From Aquabacterium sp. (lineage in GTDB: Bacteria > Pseudomonadota > Gammaproteobacteria > Burkholderiales > Burkholderiaceae_C), in NCBI GenBank assembly GCA_030654395.1, contig JAURXM010000025.1, positions 124,001-188,000 of the forward strand: 64,000 nt of DNA, in the 5' to 3' direction. The notes below the pieces were generated by a model. That model saw only the letters and a list, made by a program, of their open reading frames with translations. It was not told the origin of the DNA and did no database searches. The translations under genes and the position numbers were made by a program. The stretch's first letter is position 1; each line of letters begins with the position of its first letter. Positions 19,497 through 26,909 of this stretch are shown here, piece after piece.

Positions 19497-19533
19497 TCGC
19501 CGCAGGACTGACGGGGAAGCTGATGGGTTGACG

Positions 19534-20145
19534 TCAAGGCGGCAGCGGTCGGTGCAAGGCCATCGTGCCAGCGATCAAAATGGCCAGCAACGCTTCCGAT
19601 TCAAGTAGCAAGGCGTCTCGTTGCTCCGCACCTTCCAGATACCGGATCACCAGCGCATAGACAGCACGCCCATAGACACCAAGCGCGAGCAACCAAGCAG
19701 CGTCGTGCCCTTCCGGCAGCAGCTTCATGGCACGCTGCTCAAGCAGCATGTCTTGGCGCATTTCGTCTAGGCATCTCTCCAGGCCCATACGGCCCTCGCT
19801 CGGCGGCCCATGAAGCGTTCGGTAAGCCACCACAAAAAGATCGCGGTGTGCCATCGCGAAGTCAAACAGCCAGCCCACCACACGGTGAACCACCGATGAG
19901 TCAGATTCCACGTCTGCTCGGGCTGCACTGGCGCCTTGCCGCAACTGCACGGTGAACTCGTCCATCAGCGCCATCTGAAGCTGACCTAGATTGTCAAAGT
20001 GGCGATAGAAGGTGTTGTGGTTAAGTCCTGCCTCCCGAGACAACTCACGCAACGAGAGTGTTTCAACAGACTGCTGTCGCGCCAGCATGCGCAAGGCAGC
20101 ATCCATCAGTTGGCGCTTGCCAGCAGCCATCGGTTGTGTGTTCAT
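19534..20145 (-). CDS. TetR-family transcriptional repressor
   Basis: The protein has 203 aa. The N-terminal DNA-binding domain (KRQLMDAALRMLA, LSLRELSREAGLNHNTFYRHF) is typical of TetR; the C-terminal helical ligand domain is of the QacR/FabR-like TetR_C type (FRHF...NLGQLQMALMDEF). It is divergent from the FAH-family gene with a 59-bp gap. Two tandem copies of a GTATCCAA half-site palindrome overlap that gap, so autorepression and repression of the neighbour are likely. The inducer is presumably the substrate or product of the FAH/MBL operon. Confidence 0.88.
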   Translation of the reverse strand: MNTQPMAAGKRQLMDAALRMLARQQSVETLSLRELSREAGLNHNTFYRHFDNLGQLQMALMDEFTVQLRQGASAARADVESDSSVVHRVVGWLFDFAMAHRDLFVVAYRTLHGPPSEGRMGLERCLDEMRQDMLLEQRAMKLLPEGHDAAWLLALGVYGRAVYALVIRYLEGAEQRDALLLESEALLAILIAGTMALHRPLPP

Positions 20146-20157
20146 ATTTGACAGGAA

Positions 20158-20192
20158 GTATCCAAGTGACTACATTGTATCCAATTGGATAC
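20158..20192. promoter_or_regulatory. Tandem TetR operator candidates
   Basis: GTATCCAATTGGATAC (20177-20192) is a perfect 16-bp palindrome. A second copy at 20158-20173, GTATCCAAGTGACTAC, matches it at 13 of 16 positions, with a 19-bp centre-to-centre distance. Both lie between the divergent TetR and FAH-family starts, and the perfect copy ends 2 nt before the FAH ribosome-binding site. Confidence 0.72.
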
Positions 20193-20204
20193 CAAGGAGG
20201 GCAA

Positions 20205-21083
20205 ATGCGCTGGCGTCGTGTGATAGCACCGGAAACGAGAGAAGCGGTTTGGCACGTTGAAGAGTCTGGCGCATGGCGCATGGCCACACCTGAAGAAGTC
20301 GCATCGAGGTCATGGCTACCCGAACCCATTGATGGTGCGACCTTACCATTTCAACCTCGGTCCTTCAGAGACTGCAGCCTCTATGAGCAGCATTGGATAC
20401 AGTCTTCGCGAGGTTATGCACGGCGCTTTTTGCCTGCAATCAGTGGCGTCACCTCTCTGTATGAGCGTGTGCTGCGCAGACCATTTCCTGCGTTCAAACC
20501 TCACCCACTGGCCTACCAGCAACCGGTCTACTACTTTGGCAACCACATGAGCTTCGTGCCCAGTGGCACACCCATACAAGCCCCCCGCTTCACTAAGGCC
20601 CTAGACTATGAGTTGGAGTTAGGCGCGGTGCTGCGCAAACCCTTGCGCAACGCCTCAAAGCAAGAAGCGCTCGACGCGATTGGTGGCTTTGTTGTCATCA
20701 ACGACTGGAGTGCGCGAGACATCCAGAGACGAGAGATGGCCACGGGGCTGGGGCCGCAGAAATGCAAGCACTTTTGTAGCTCAATGTCCGACGAGATGGT
20801 GGATGCACGAGATGTGCTGCATTGCATCGATCAACTCAAGGCGCACGTCGAGATCAATGGTCAAATCATCGCCACTACGAGCACAGCCAACATGCTGCAT
20901 GACTGGGCCAGCACAGTGTGCTACCTGTCGATGGACGAGCCTTTGTGGCCAGGCGAGCTCATCGCTTCAGGCACGCTGCCCTTTGGCTCATCAATGGAGA
21001 ACGGCCATTGGCTCAAGCCGGGTGACATGCTGCGCCTGGTGATCGATGGCGTGGGCGAGATCAAGCATGAATTGCTGACATGA
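20205..21083 (+). CDS. Fumarylacetoacetate-hydrolase-family protein
   Basis: The frame is open from 20058, but ATG 20205 is preferred: AAGGAGG lies at 20194-20200, and the upstream part would run through the operator palindromes. This gives 292 aa. The FAH-superfamily fold is supported by metal-site-like residues in LDYELELGAVL (E-x-E), GGFVVINDWSARD, and the C-terminal GELIASGTLPFGSS and LKPGDMLRLVIDGVG. Members hydrolyse C-C bonds of 1,3-diketo acids or act as hydratase/decarboxylases in aromatic degradation. It is coupled to the following MBL hydrolase gene by an ATGA overlap and controlled by the divergent TetR gene. Confidence 0.87.
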   Translation: MRWRRVIAPETREAVWHVEESGAWRMATPEEVASRSWLPEPIDGATLPFQPRSFRDCSLYEQHWIQSSRGYARRFLPAISGVTSLYERVLRRPFPAFKPHPLAYQQPVYYFGNHMSFVPSGTPIQAPRFTKALDYELELGAVLRKPLRNASKQEALDAIGGFVVINDWSARDIQRREMATGLGPQKCKHFCSSMSDEMVDARDVLHCIDQLKAHVEINGQIIATTSTANMLHDWASTVCYLSMDEPLWPGELIASGTLPFGSSMENGHWLKPGDMLRLVIDGVGEIKHELLT

Positions 21084-22156
21084 ACAAAACACGATTGATC
21101 GCCAGCACAGGTCGCGAGCGAACCCGCATGGGCGACATACCGCACTTTGCAGAAGGCCTTTACGAACTGATGCCAAACACATTTGCATGGATGGTGCCCA
21201 ATGGCAGCTGGGGCGAAACCAACTTGGGCTTGGTGCGATGCGGCGATCAGTCCGTGCTGATCGATACCTGCTGGGATCTGCACTTCATGCGTGAGATGCT
21301 GTCTCATGCAGCACCTGTACTGGATGGCGCACCGATACGCCATGTGATCAACACGCATGCCGATGGCGACCATTGCTGGGGCAATCAGTTGTTCGCGGAT
21401 CAGACCATCACATCGACGCATGCCAGCGCGGCGCAAATACACCAGCATCGACCTGCCCAGTTGCGAGCCTTGCAATGGGGGGCATCTTTGTTTCAGCGCT
21501 TGCCCATTGGCAACGTGGATACCCTAGGACGCTACATGGGAGACATGTTGCGCCCTTATCGGTTTAACGGTGTGAATGTACTGGCCGCCAACCAAACCTT
21601 CTCCGGAACAAGCTCGATTGAGGTCAACGGGGTGATGCTGCGGCTCATTGAAGTGGGGCCGGCACATACCAACGGCGACTGCATCGTGCATGTACCTGAT
21701 CGCCACGTGGTCTACACCGGAGACATCCTTTTCGTAGGTGTCACGCCAGTGGCTTGGGCGGGTCCAGTTTCTCGCATTGTGTCGGCGTTGCAGCAGGTGC
21801 AAACCATGCAAGCCAAGGTCATCGTGCCGGGGCACGGACCACTGGCCACCTTGACCGATGTGCAGTTGCAGATTGACTACTGGGATTGGCTACAGACAAG
21901 CTTGCAACCTATGGCCCAGACTGGCCTCAGTCCTCACCAGGCCAGCCAACAATGCCTGCAGTCAACGAGGTTCAAACATTCTGCCTTTGCCAGCTGGCTT
22001 GCACCAGAGCGTCTGTTCACATCAGCATGCACCTTGTATCGTGAGTGGGGCGTGAACACACAAGAGATGAAAGGCCCCCTGGGTACCTTAGATCACTTCC
22101 GCAAGCAAGCGAGCCTTGCCCCTAGTCCATCACAGTCATGGAGTGCGGCGCCATGA
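21080..22156 (+). CDS. Metallo-beta-lactamase-fold hydrolase with atypical metal motif
   Basis: The protein has 358 aa and starts inside the stop of the FAH-family gene (ATGA). The MBL fold is clear: the strand/loop NTHADGDHCWGN, a later metal His in GPAHTNGDCIVH, an Asp in VYTGDILF and the terminal PGHGPL. The usual HxHxDH motif reads H93-A-D95-G-D97-H98, so Asp stands where the second His normally is. This is seen in some SoxH/alkylsulfatase-like branches and may change metal content. The C-terminus (about residues 255-358) is an additional helical domain. It probably hydrolyses an ester or thioester in the same TetR-controlled pathway. Confidence 0.85.
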   Translation: MNKTRLIASTGRERTRMGDIPHFAEGLYELMPNTFAWMVPNGSWGETNLGLVRCGDQSVLIDTCWDLHFMREMLSHAAPVLDGAPIRHVINTHADGDHCWGNQLFADQTITSTHASAAQIHQHRPAQLRALQWGASLFQRLPIGNVDTLGRYMGDMLRPYRFNGVNVLAANQTFSGTSSIEVNGVMLRLIEVGPAHTNGDCIVHVPDRHVVYTGDILFVGVTPVAWAGPVSRIVSALQQVQTMQAKVIVPGHGPLATLTDVQLQIDYWDWLQTSLQPMAQTGLSPHQASQQCLQSTRFKHSAFASWLAPERLFTSACTLYREWGVNTQEMKGPLGTLDHFRKQASLAPSPSQSWSAAP

Positions 22157-22402
22157 AGATGAAGCACATATCCGGCTGATAACCGTGTCATCCAGGGCTG
22201 ATGCAACTCGGTGTGGTGATGCCCATCTCGCCGGAGCTGGTTTGACGTCAAGGCTTGATCCTTTGTGTGAATTCCCCTGAACATGCGGTACTGATACTAG
22301 CTAGTCGTGCCGCGGGCGAGCACCCCTTCATGGGGGCATTGAATCAAGTCAGCACCTTTGTCACGACGTGGACTGGAACATGGGCAACTTACTTCAGGCA
22401 AT

Positions 22403-22433
22403 AAAAAACCCCAAGTGAATCAATCACTTGGGG
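22403..22433 (-). terminator. Native Rho-independent terminator of tRNA-Ser, displaced by the insertion
   Basis: On the minus strand, the perfect 10-bp stem CCCCAAGTGA/TCACTTGGGG (arms 22409-22418 and 22424-22433, loop of 5) is followed by TTTTTT. It lies 3 bp outside the left attachment repeat. If the element is excised in silico, this terminator falls just downstream of the CCA end of tRNA-Ser, so it was almost certainly that tRNA's own terminator. Confidence 0.85.
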
Positions 22434-22436
22434 TCA

Positions 22437-22469
22437 TTATTTGGCGGAAGCGGTGAGATTCGAACTCAC
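22437..22469. repeat. attL: 33-bp copy of the tRNA-Ser 3' end
   Basis: This is the exact direct copy of 35501-35533, beginning TTATTTGGCGG and ending CGAACTCAC. It holds the acceptor-stem strand, the CCA end and part of the T-arm of tRNA-Ser on the minus strand. The match breaks on both sides (A versus G to the left, A versus G to the right). Confidence 0.95.
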
Positions 22470-22483
22470 AAATCCCAGCTGGC

Positions 22484-22548
22484 AGTGTCAATAAAATCAA
22501 CAACTTAGAACGACACCAGACCGAGAAGTAGCACTTGAAAGTGTCACA
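22484..22548. repeat. Left-end integrase arm-site candidates (AGTGTCA repeats)
   Basis: AGTGTCA at 22484-22490 and AAGTGTCACA at 22539-22548 resemble repeats at the opposite end of the element (35429-35475). Tyrosine integrases commonly bind short repeated arm sites near both attachment sites. The assignment is inferential. Confidence 0.4.
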
Positions 22549-22620
22549 TCACTTTAACCAGTCTACACCGCCTGAGGAGTGGGCAGAAATTGAGATCAAC
22601 ACCTGGTGTCAGAGGAAGGC

Positions 22621-22887
22621 TTAAGGTGCCTTGCTGGTGTCTTCTGGAGGTGTTCCGAACAGTGGTGGGAATCGGTCTTTGGGGCCTGAACGCATCTTAG
22701 GAAGTGGCGGCAAGTGATCATCAGGACCCGGCTTGGTCATCAATCGTGCCCCTAGCATGCCCGCACTGATCATCAAGAACAGCCAACCACTGCCCCTAAG
22801 CCGCACGCCAAGCCATGCGCCTAGCAATGCCATCAAAAAGAGTGTCCCACCAAAACCAGCAATAAAACCTGCGACCTTGCGCCCCAT
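22621..22887 (-). CDS. Small two-helix membrane protein of unknown function
   Basis: The protein has 88 aa with a good ribosome-binding site (GGGAGA, 6 nt before the ATG). Two hydrophobic segments (about residues 5-26 and 33-48) are joined by a short Arg-containing turn (GVRLRGSG). A Pro-rich, charged cytoplasmic-type tail follows (KPGPDDHLPPLPK). I do not recognise the family. It is the first gene at the left end and is divergent from the BRO-N-like gene. Small membrane proteins at this position in temperate elements are sometimes superinfection-exclusion or toxin-like factors, but nothing here proves that. Confidence 0.65.
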   Translation of the reverse strand: MGRKVAGFIAGFGGTLFLMALLGAWLGVRLRGSGWLFLMISAGMLGARLMTKPGPDDHLPPLPKMRSGPKDRFPPLFGTPPEDTSKAP

Positions 22888-22926
22888 TTAGTTCTCCCTT
22901 ATTTATTCCATTATTACCTTGAACCG

Positions 22927-22958
22927 CATATACCCGCAACCCTCTATTGAGGGATATG
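22927..22958. promoter_or_regulatory. Nested palindrome in the divergent control region of the element
   Basis: CCCTC/GAGGG (22940-22944/22949-22953, loop TATT) lies inside outer near-complementary arms, CATATACCC (22927-22935) and GGGATATG (22951-22958). It sits in the 123-bp gap between two divergent genes, where a lysogeny-type operator would be expected. It could also be a transcript hairpin. Confidence 0.4.
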
Positions 22959-23010
22959 GGCAAGACCTCAAATAACCGAGACTCATGCACCCAATCAAAC
23001 AGGAATAAAC

Positions 23011-23520
23011 ATGGAATACCTAAGCAAATCAGACAGAGAATTGCACCTCTCAATGGGCTGGACTGGTGCCAAGATTAGAGTAGTTCTCGGACCTGAGGAG
23101 ATATCACTGGTGGCCGCTGACGTATGCAATGCACTGGATATAACCATGCATGCTGTGCGGACGATGCCCTCAGGCTTGAGGGGCAAATGTAGTCAACCGG
23201 ACACCCGCCGAAGGCTAGACACGGTGTCTATCTATGGGGCGTTATGGTTGATCATGAAAAGCCGCGTGTTTTATGCACTCACTATGGGGGAACGTATCCC
23301 CTTGACCTACATAGACACCCAAGGGAACGACCTTGGCAGGGAGTTCATTACGAACACCCATGAGGGCGTCTTAAGGGGCCTTAGTGAGGCTCTAGCCGCT
23401 ACCCACAAGGTCAACAGGGCACATAAGATTGCAGAGCGTGCAGCGTTTTACGCGGCCATACAGGTGCCCTGTGAAGAACCTCAGGAACATAACGACCAAA
23501 ATTTGTCTGAGGGTATCTGA
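23011..23520 (+). CDS. BRO-N-like / antirepressor-like protein
   Basis: The protein has 169 aa; AGGA precedes ATG 23011. Residues about 22-75 follow the BRO-N pattern (IRVVLGPEEISLVAADVCNALDI, then a second conserved stretch ending in a DTRRRLDTVSIYGALWLIM segment). In phage these DNA-binding domains occur in antirepressors and P22 Ant-like proteins. The C-terminal 60 residues are helical and not recognised. It is divergent from the small membrane protein and heads the left plus-strand segment, a reasonable place for a regulator of the element. The family match is from pattern only. Confidence 0.6.
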   Translation: MEYLSKSDRELHLSMGWTGAKIRVVLGPEEISLVAADVCNALDITMHAVRTMPSGLRGKCSQPDTRRRLDTVSIYGALWLIMKSRVFYALTMGERIPLTYIDTQGNDLGREFITNTHEGVLRGLSEALAATHKVNRAHKIAERAAFYAAIQVPCEEPQEHNDQNLSEGI

Positions 23521-23745
23521 TAGTCAGGGGTAGAGGTTTCCCCCCGTACCCCCCTCACTCGCTCAGGAAGTGAGGGTGAATGAATAATCCCCCTTGGGTA
23601 ATAATCCCCTCAAAGGGATATATGGCATATTCGAACAGCTCAGCCATGATACTGCACATTGACAATTGGGGCATGTGCTCTGCACTAAATGAGTCAGACA
23701 ATGCACCATTAGGGCTTCAGCAATTACAAACCCCTACGCAGCACC
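23521..23745. other. Non-coding gap with a hairpin and a -35-like box
   Basis: A CCCTCAC/GTGAGGG hairpin (about 23551-23575) lacks a T-tail. A perfect TTGACA is at 23659-23664, but no good -10 follows at the right distance. A 132-codon frame from 23580 crosses this gap, but its second half is merely the shadow of the next gene. Confidence 0.35.
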
Positions 23746-23991
23746 ATGAATGCCATCACCACCACACCTGTCCGCGTCATCACCCAGACAGCAGTCCAAG
23801 CTCTAGACCTTGCAGCACAGGCCACCGCCTGGGCCCTGAGCAAGTTCACCAGCATCACAGATGCCGGGGCCTTCTGGGTCACGGGCGGGCAATCCTTTTG
23901 GGATGCCTGGACCGAGGAGGGCCAAAGCGGGCGCGGGTCTCTGATCATCCGCTTGGGGCGTCTGGAGCTGGGGGCTGACTGGAAAGGCTGA
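23746..23991 (+). CDS. Small hypothetical protein
   Basis: The protein has 81 aa. Its first 35 residues are a probable amphipathic helix (VRVITQTAVQALDLAAQATAWAL). The rest is polar and aromatic (FWVTGGQSFWDAWTEEG) and ends with short strands (LIIRLGRLELG). No ribosome-binding site is obvious. The amino-acid make-up favours this frame over the two others that are open here. Function unknown. Confidence 0.45.
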   Translation: MNAITTTPVRVITQTAVQALDLAAQATAWALSKFTSITDAGAFWVTGGQSFWDAWTEEGQSGRGSLIIRLGRLELGADWKG

Positions 23992-24051
23992 GTAGACCAG
24001 CACACCTACATCCACACTGGGGCCACGAGTGCCCCTTGTGCAGTTTGGTTG

Positions 24052-24189
24052 TCACCTGCGTTGACGGACAACAAAGGCCACGAGCGCAAACGCTGACAGG
24101 CATATCAGCACAACTGCACCTATAGGGCTGTCATTCAGTGCTTTCAGAAACATAGGCACGAGGGGTGCAATCTCATTCAAGGTACGCAT
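24052..24189 (-). CDS. Single-helix membrane peptide
   Basis: The protein has 45 aa from ATG 24189, with GGAG about 9 nt upstream; a longer frame would need a TTG start. One hydrophobic helix (IGAVVLICLSAFALVAFVV) is followed by a basic end (RQRR), giving an N-out, C-in single-pass prediction. It could be a holin-like or toxin-like peptide, but the family is not recognised and it may not be expressed. Confidence 0.35.
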   Translation of the reverse strand: MRTLNEIAPLVPMFLKALNDSPIGAVVLICLSAFALVAFVVRQRR

Positions 24190-24301
24190 GGCGCTGGGCT
24201 CCGTGGTCAAACATGCGTTGAGGTTCACCCCGAGTTCCCAGAAGTCAACCCCTGTCAACAAACGAAGGTTTCCGACACCCTTCCATTCAGCTCCACCAGC
24301 A

Positions 24302-24364
24302 TGTTAGAAAACTAGCCATTGACTATTTCCAACACATCAGACATACTGACACCCATTTCCAACA
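24302..24364. promoter_or_regulatory. Repeat cluster upstream of the serine recombinase (possible recombination or operator subsites)
   Basis: TTTCCAACA occurs at 24326-24334 and again, exactly 30 bp on, at 24356-24364. An inverted partner, TGTTAGAAA (24302-24310, 8 of 9 complementary), forms a 33-bp palindromic unit with the first copy. The spacing is like that of resolvase subsites and lies just before the recombinase gene. Function is inferred. Confidence 0.4.
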
Positions 24365-24374
24365 GGGGTGATCA

Positions 24375-24953
24375 ATGCGAGTCTTCGGATACGGTCGAGT
24401 CAGCACAGCAGACCAAACCACAGAGAACCAACGTCAAGAGCTGGAAGCCTTCGGGCATGCCATCCAAGATCAACGGTGGTTCTCTGACACCATCTCAGGC
24501 AAGGTGCCAGCCAGTGAACGACCTGAGTTCTCCCGCATGGTTGAACGCATGGAGGCCGGGGACATGCTGGTGGTGTCCAAGCTGGACCGCTTAGGCCGCG
24601 ACATGATCGACGTTGTGCAGACCATCCGGGGGCTGACAGGTCGAGGGGTGAAGGTCAAGGTCTTGGCCTTGGGTGACGTGGACCTGACCAGCACCGCAGG
24701 CAAGGCCGTTCTAGGCATCCTGGCTACGGTCGCAGAGATGGAGCGGGACTTGCTGATTGAGAGAACACACGCGGGGCTTGCTAGGGCAAAGGCCGAAGGT
24801 AAGCAACTGGGTAGGCCCTCCAAGACCACAGAGGCGAACAAGGAGACCATTAGGGTGCGCCTGGGTGCAGGGGATACGGTGTCACAAGTAGCCCGTGACT
24901 TTGAGATATCGCGTGCATCAGTCATCAGCATCAGGGATGCCGTCACAGCCTGA
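24375..24953 (+). CDS. Serine recombinase of the resolvase/invertase family
   Basis: The protein has 192 aa, the usual length for small resolvases/invertases, with AGGGG six nt before the ATG. The catalytic S10 sits in FGYGRVSTADQ (R8 also conserved). The second active-site cluster is VSKLDRLGRD, and the E-helix is AEMERDLLIERTHAGL. The C-terminal helix-turn-helix (SQVARDFEISRASVISI) binds DNA. Its role in an element that already has a tyrosine integrase could be dimer resolution of a replicating form or inversion of a segment. Repeats immediately upstream may be its site. Confidence 0.92.
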   Translation: MRVFGYGRVSTADQTTENQRQELEAFGHAIQDQRWFSDTISGKVPASERPEFSRMVERMEAGDMLVVSKLDRLGRDMIDVVQTIRGLTGRGVKVKVLALGDVDLTSTAGKAVLGILATVAEMERDLLIERTHAGLARAKAEGKQLGRPSKTTEANKETIRVRLGAGDTVSQVARDFEISRASVISIRDAVTA

Positions 24954-25011
24954 ACTACCTTGAAGCTATGCGCTTACCCCTTAGGTCTTCTTGCTTTGTG
25001 GGTGCACTGAC

Positions 25012-25383
25012 CTAGTCCTTGACCAGCATGGTCCCCCGTGCGGTGATGATGAGCCAGCAATTCTTCAGCAAGCCTGACTCCCGTGTGACTTGAACATCAG
25101 TGACGGCATCGGCTCCACGCCCATAAGCCACCACCTTCATGTCAGTCAGCACCATGTCATCTAATGGAACCGCATCAAGGGTATTTCGATGGCACCGTGA
25201 AGCATCCACAACGCCCGTGGACTTATACCCAGGCGGGATAACGTCAAGAACCTTGACCGCCCGCACGGCCTCTCGCTGATCCTTGAGGCTGGAATAGGAC
25301 TGAGATGTCCCTACCTGCATGGTCCCTGATTGACTTGCACACCCGGCAAGAACCAGTGCGGGAAAGACTATGGACAGCTTCAT
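25012..25383 (-). CDS. Small lipoprotein
   Basis: The protein has 123 aa, with GAGGGAG before the ATG. A type-II signal peptide ends in the lipobox LVLAGC, so the mature protein begins at Cys14 and is anchored to a membrane. Two further Cys (in ASRCHRN and LLKNCWL) could form a disulfide in the periplasm. No phage Rz1-like Pro-rich pattern is present. The mature part has a beta-rich alternating pattern (MVLTDMKVVAYGRGADAVTDVQV). It is convergent with the serine recombinase gene. A surface lipoprotein on a mobile element could be a lysogenic-conversion or exclusion factor, but no family was recognised. Confidence 0.7.
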   Translation of the reverse strand: MKLSIVFPALVLAGCASQSGTMQVGTSQSYSSLKDQREAVRAVKVLDVIPPGYKSTGVVDASRCHRNTLDAVPLDDMVLTDMKVVAYGRGADAVTDVQVTRESGLLKNCWLIITARGTMLVKD

Positions 25384-26058
25384 TGAACTCCCTCTTATTT
25401 GATTTATCTAGGCGTCATTCTGCATGCATCGCCAAGTAGGTACTGAGCCCCGTTGAAAGCCAGTCCCAGATAGTGATTCTGAGGCCGTGGGTGTCTGACA
25501 TTCGCTAAGCCTTAAGCAGACCTACCCCTAGGCTGCCCGAAGAGCGCGAAAAGGGGGGCCAAATCAGCCGCGAAAAGCTGCCTCAATGCCTGAATGTCTG
25601 AACGGTCGTAAATCAGGGCTGCAACCCGCATGGATACTGAATGTGACCCCCAAAAGCCCGTCTATACCCCACCCCTAGCCCCCACCCCACCTGATCCCCT
25701 TAAGGAGTCTTTAAGGGGCCTCTTCAAAGACATCGCTGAGATTGCACATGAAACCGACACCACTGCAAATTCGTCAAGAAGCTCAAGGGCACAACCTGTG
25801 TCCTGTAGGTCCCTTGTCGATTGCCTCAAGGTTGTGACCACCACAGAGACAAACACCCCAAGTCACACCTCAGTCAATGACTCCTTTTGGTTGTCCTGGC
25901 TGAGTGCTGCTGCGTGTCCATGGCCGTTCCTGTTTGTTGATGGGGACTCGACAAGACCCAGTAAGTGCCCCTTGCGCTGACTTGGTGCTTCTTTGTCGTT
26001 GCCTTGTTCCTGGAAGTCTTGGGTCCCCCGTCCCTAGATAACCCAAAAAGGACCCCTC
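25384..26058. other. 675-bp stretch with at most one doubtful ORF
   Basis: Apart from the weak ORF at 25630-25980, I see no gene. There are G/C-rich patches (for example GAAAAGGGGGGCC around 25545) and a short palindromic region at about 25680-25720 (AAGGAGTCTTTAAGGGGCC). No RNA gene or clear terminator was identified. It may hold the promoter of the plus-strand run that begins at 26059. Confidence 0.3.
25630..25980 (+). CDS. Doubtful small ORF
   Basis: The frame has 116 codons. The first half is plausible protein (LKESLRGLFKDIAEIAHETD, helical), while the second half (Ser/Thr/Cys-rich) looks like non-coding translation. There is no convincing ribosome-binding site. It could be a short real protein whose end has decayed. 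Confidence 0.3.
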   Translation: MDTECDPQKPVYTPPLAPTPPDPLKESLRGLFKDIAEIAHETDTTANSSRSSRAQPVSCRSLVDCLKVVTTTETNTPSHTSVNDSFWLSWLSAAACPWPFLFVDGDSTRPSKCPLR

Positions 26059-26694
26059 ATGCCCTCAATCTCCTCCCCTAGCTGCCAACTGGTCCCCATC
26101 CAATACGCAGCACTAATCCGTGGTCAGCGCGCCTGGCTCAAGATCAAATCCACTGCCTCAGAACAACGCCAACTATGGAGGGACATCGGTGAAGCCCTCT
26201 GGCATGGCCGAAGACTGCATAAGGCTGACCGTGCGTTTTCCCAATGGGTGAAGGACGTGGGGTTTGATGACATAGGCAACCGTGTCCGCTCCGATGCCAT
26301 GTGGCTGGCTATGTACTGGGACGAGGTTTCCAACGATTGGAACCCTGCGCTGACCCACCCCACGGCTATCCGTGCGGAATTCAAGGCCAAGCAGGCGGAC
26401 ACCCCTCCGTCCCCCGACCTGACCATCACGTCCCCTTCACGCCTCACTGCGTCCATCGAACAGGTTGCCCCTCAGGCCCACAAGATCAACAAGCTGGCCT
26501 CCATGGCTGAACGTGGTGAAGGTCAAGAACAGAAGACAGCTCAGAAGTACCTAGCCAAGAAGGCCAAGGACATGGGCATGGAGCCTGAAGAGCTGGTGAA
26601 TCAACAAGGACTCACCAAGGCCCCCACACGCCCACGCAAGCCGCTTATTCAGCCAATCAATGGCAACCCACACGGACGCCATTTATTGCACTGA
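26059..26694 (+). CDS. Phage-type hypothetical protein
   Basis: The protein has 211 aa, with AAGGA 10 nt upstream of ATG 26059. Residues 15-110 are helical and Trp-rich (RDIGEALWHGRR, FSQWVKDVGFDD, RSDAMWLAMYW), a layout like small phage DNA-metabolism proteins with an N-terminal DNA-contact region. The C-terminus is basic and low-complexity (KAPTRPRKPLIQP). It starts the run of plus-strand genes leading into the replication-type gene, so a role in replication or its control is a guess. A 27-codon frame follows directly (26695) but is not counted as a gene. Confidence 0.55.
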   Translation: MPSISSPSCQLVPIQYAALIRGQRAWLKIKSTASEQRQLWRDIGEALWHGRRLHKADRAFSQWVKDVGFDDIGNRVRSDAMWLAMYWDEVSNDWNPALTHPTAIRAEFKAKQADTPPSPDLTITSPSRLTASIEQVAPQAHKINKLASMAERGEGQEQKTAQKYLAKKAKDMGMEPEELVNQQGLTKAPTRPRKPLIQPINGNPHGRHLLH

Positions 26695-26909
26695 ATGGCC
26701 CCTATAGAGCCCTTGCTGAGCCTCCCCAATACCCCGGCCCTAGCTAAAGCAAAAGTCAAGCAGATCAACGCAGCTTGACCAGCCTTGAACGCTTCCCGTC
26801 AAGCACCCTCCCACCCCATCAATGCCCCCTTAGTTGCCCCTTGAGGCAGCTTTGCCACGAGCCCTATTTTTTGCTGAACACACCTCCTCACCAACAAGGC
26901 ACCCACTCC

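Noticed and set aside
23580..23978. A 132-codon plus-strand frame overlapping the small gene at 23746
   Set aside because: Its second half is His/Pro/Arg-rich shadow translation; the 81-aa frame has better composition.
26695..26778. A 27-codon frame immediately after the 211-aa gene
   Set aside because: It is too short, lacks a ribosome-binding site and has no recognisable features.
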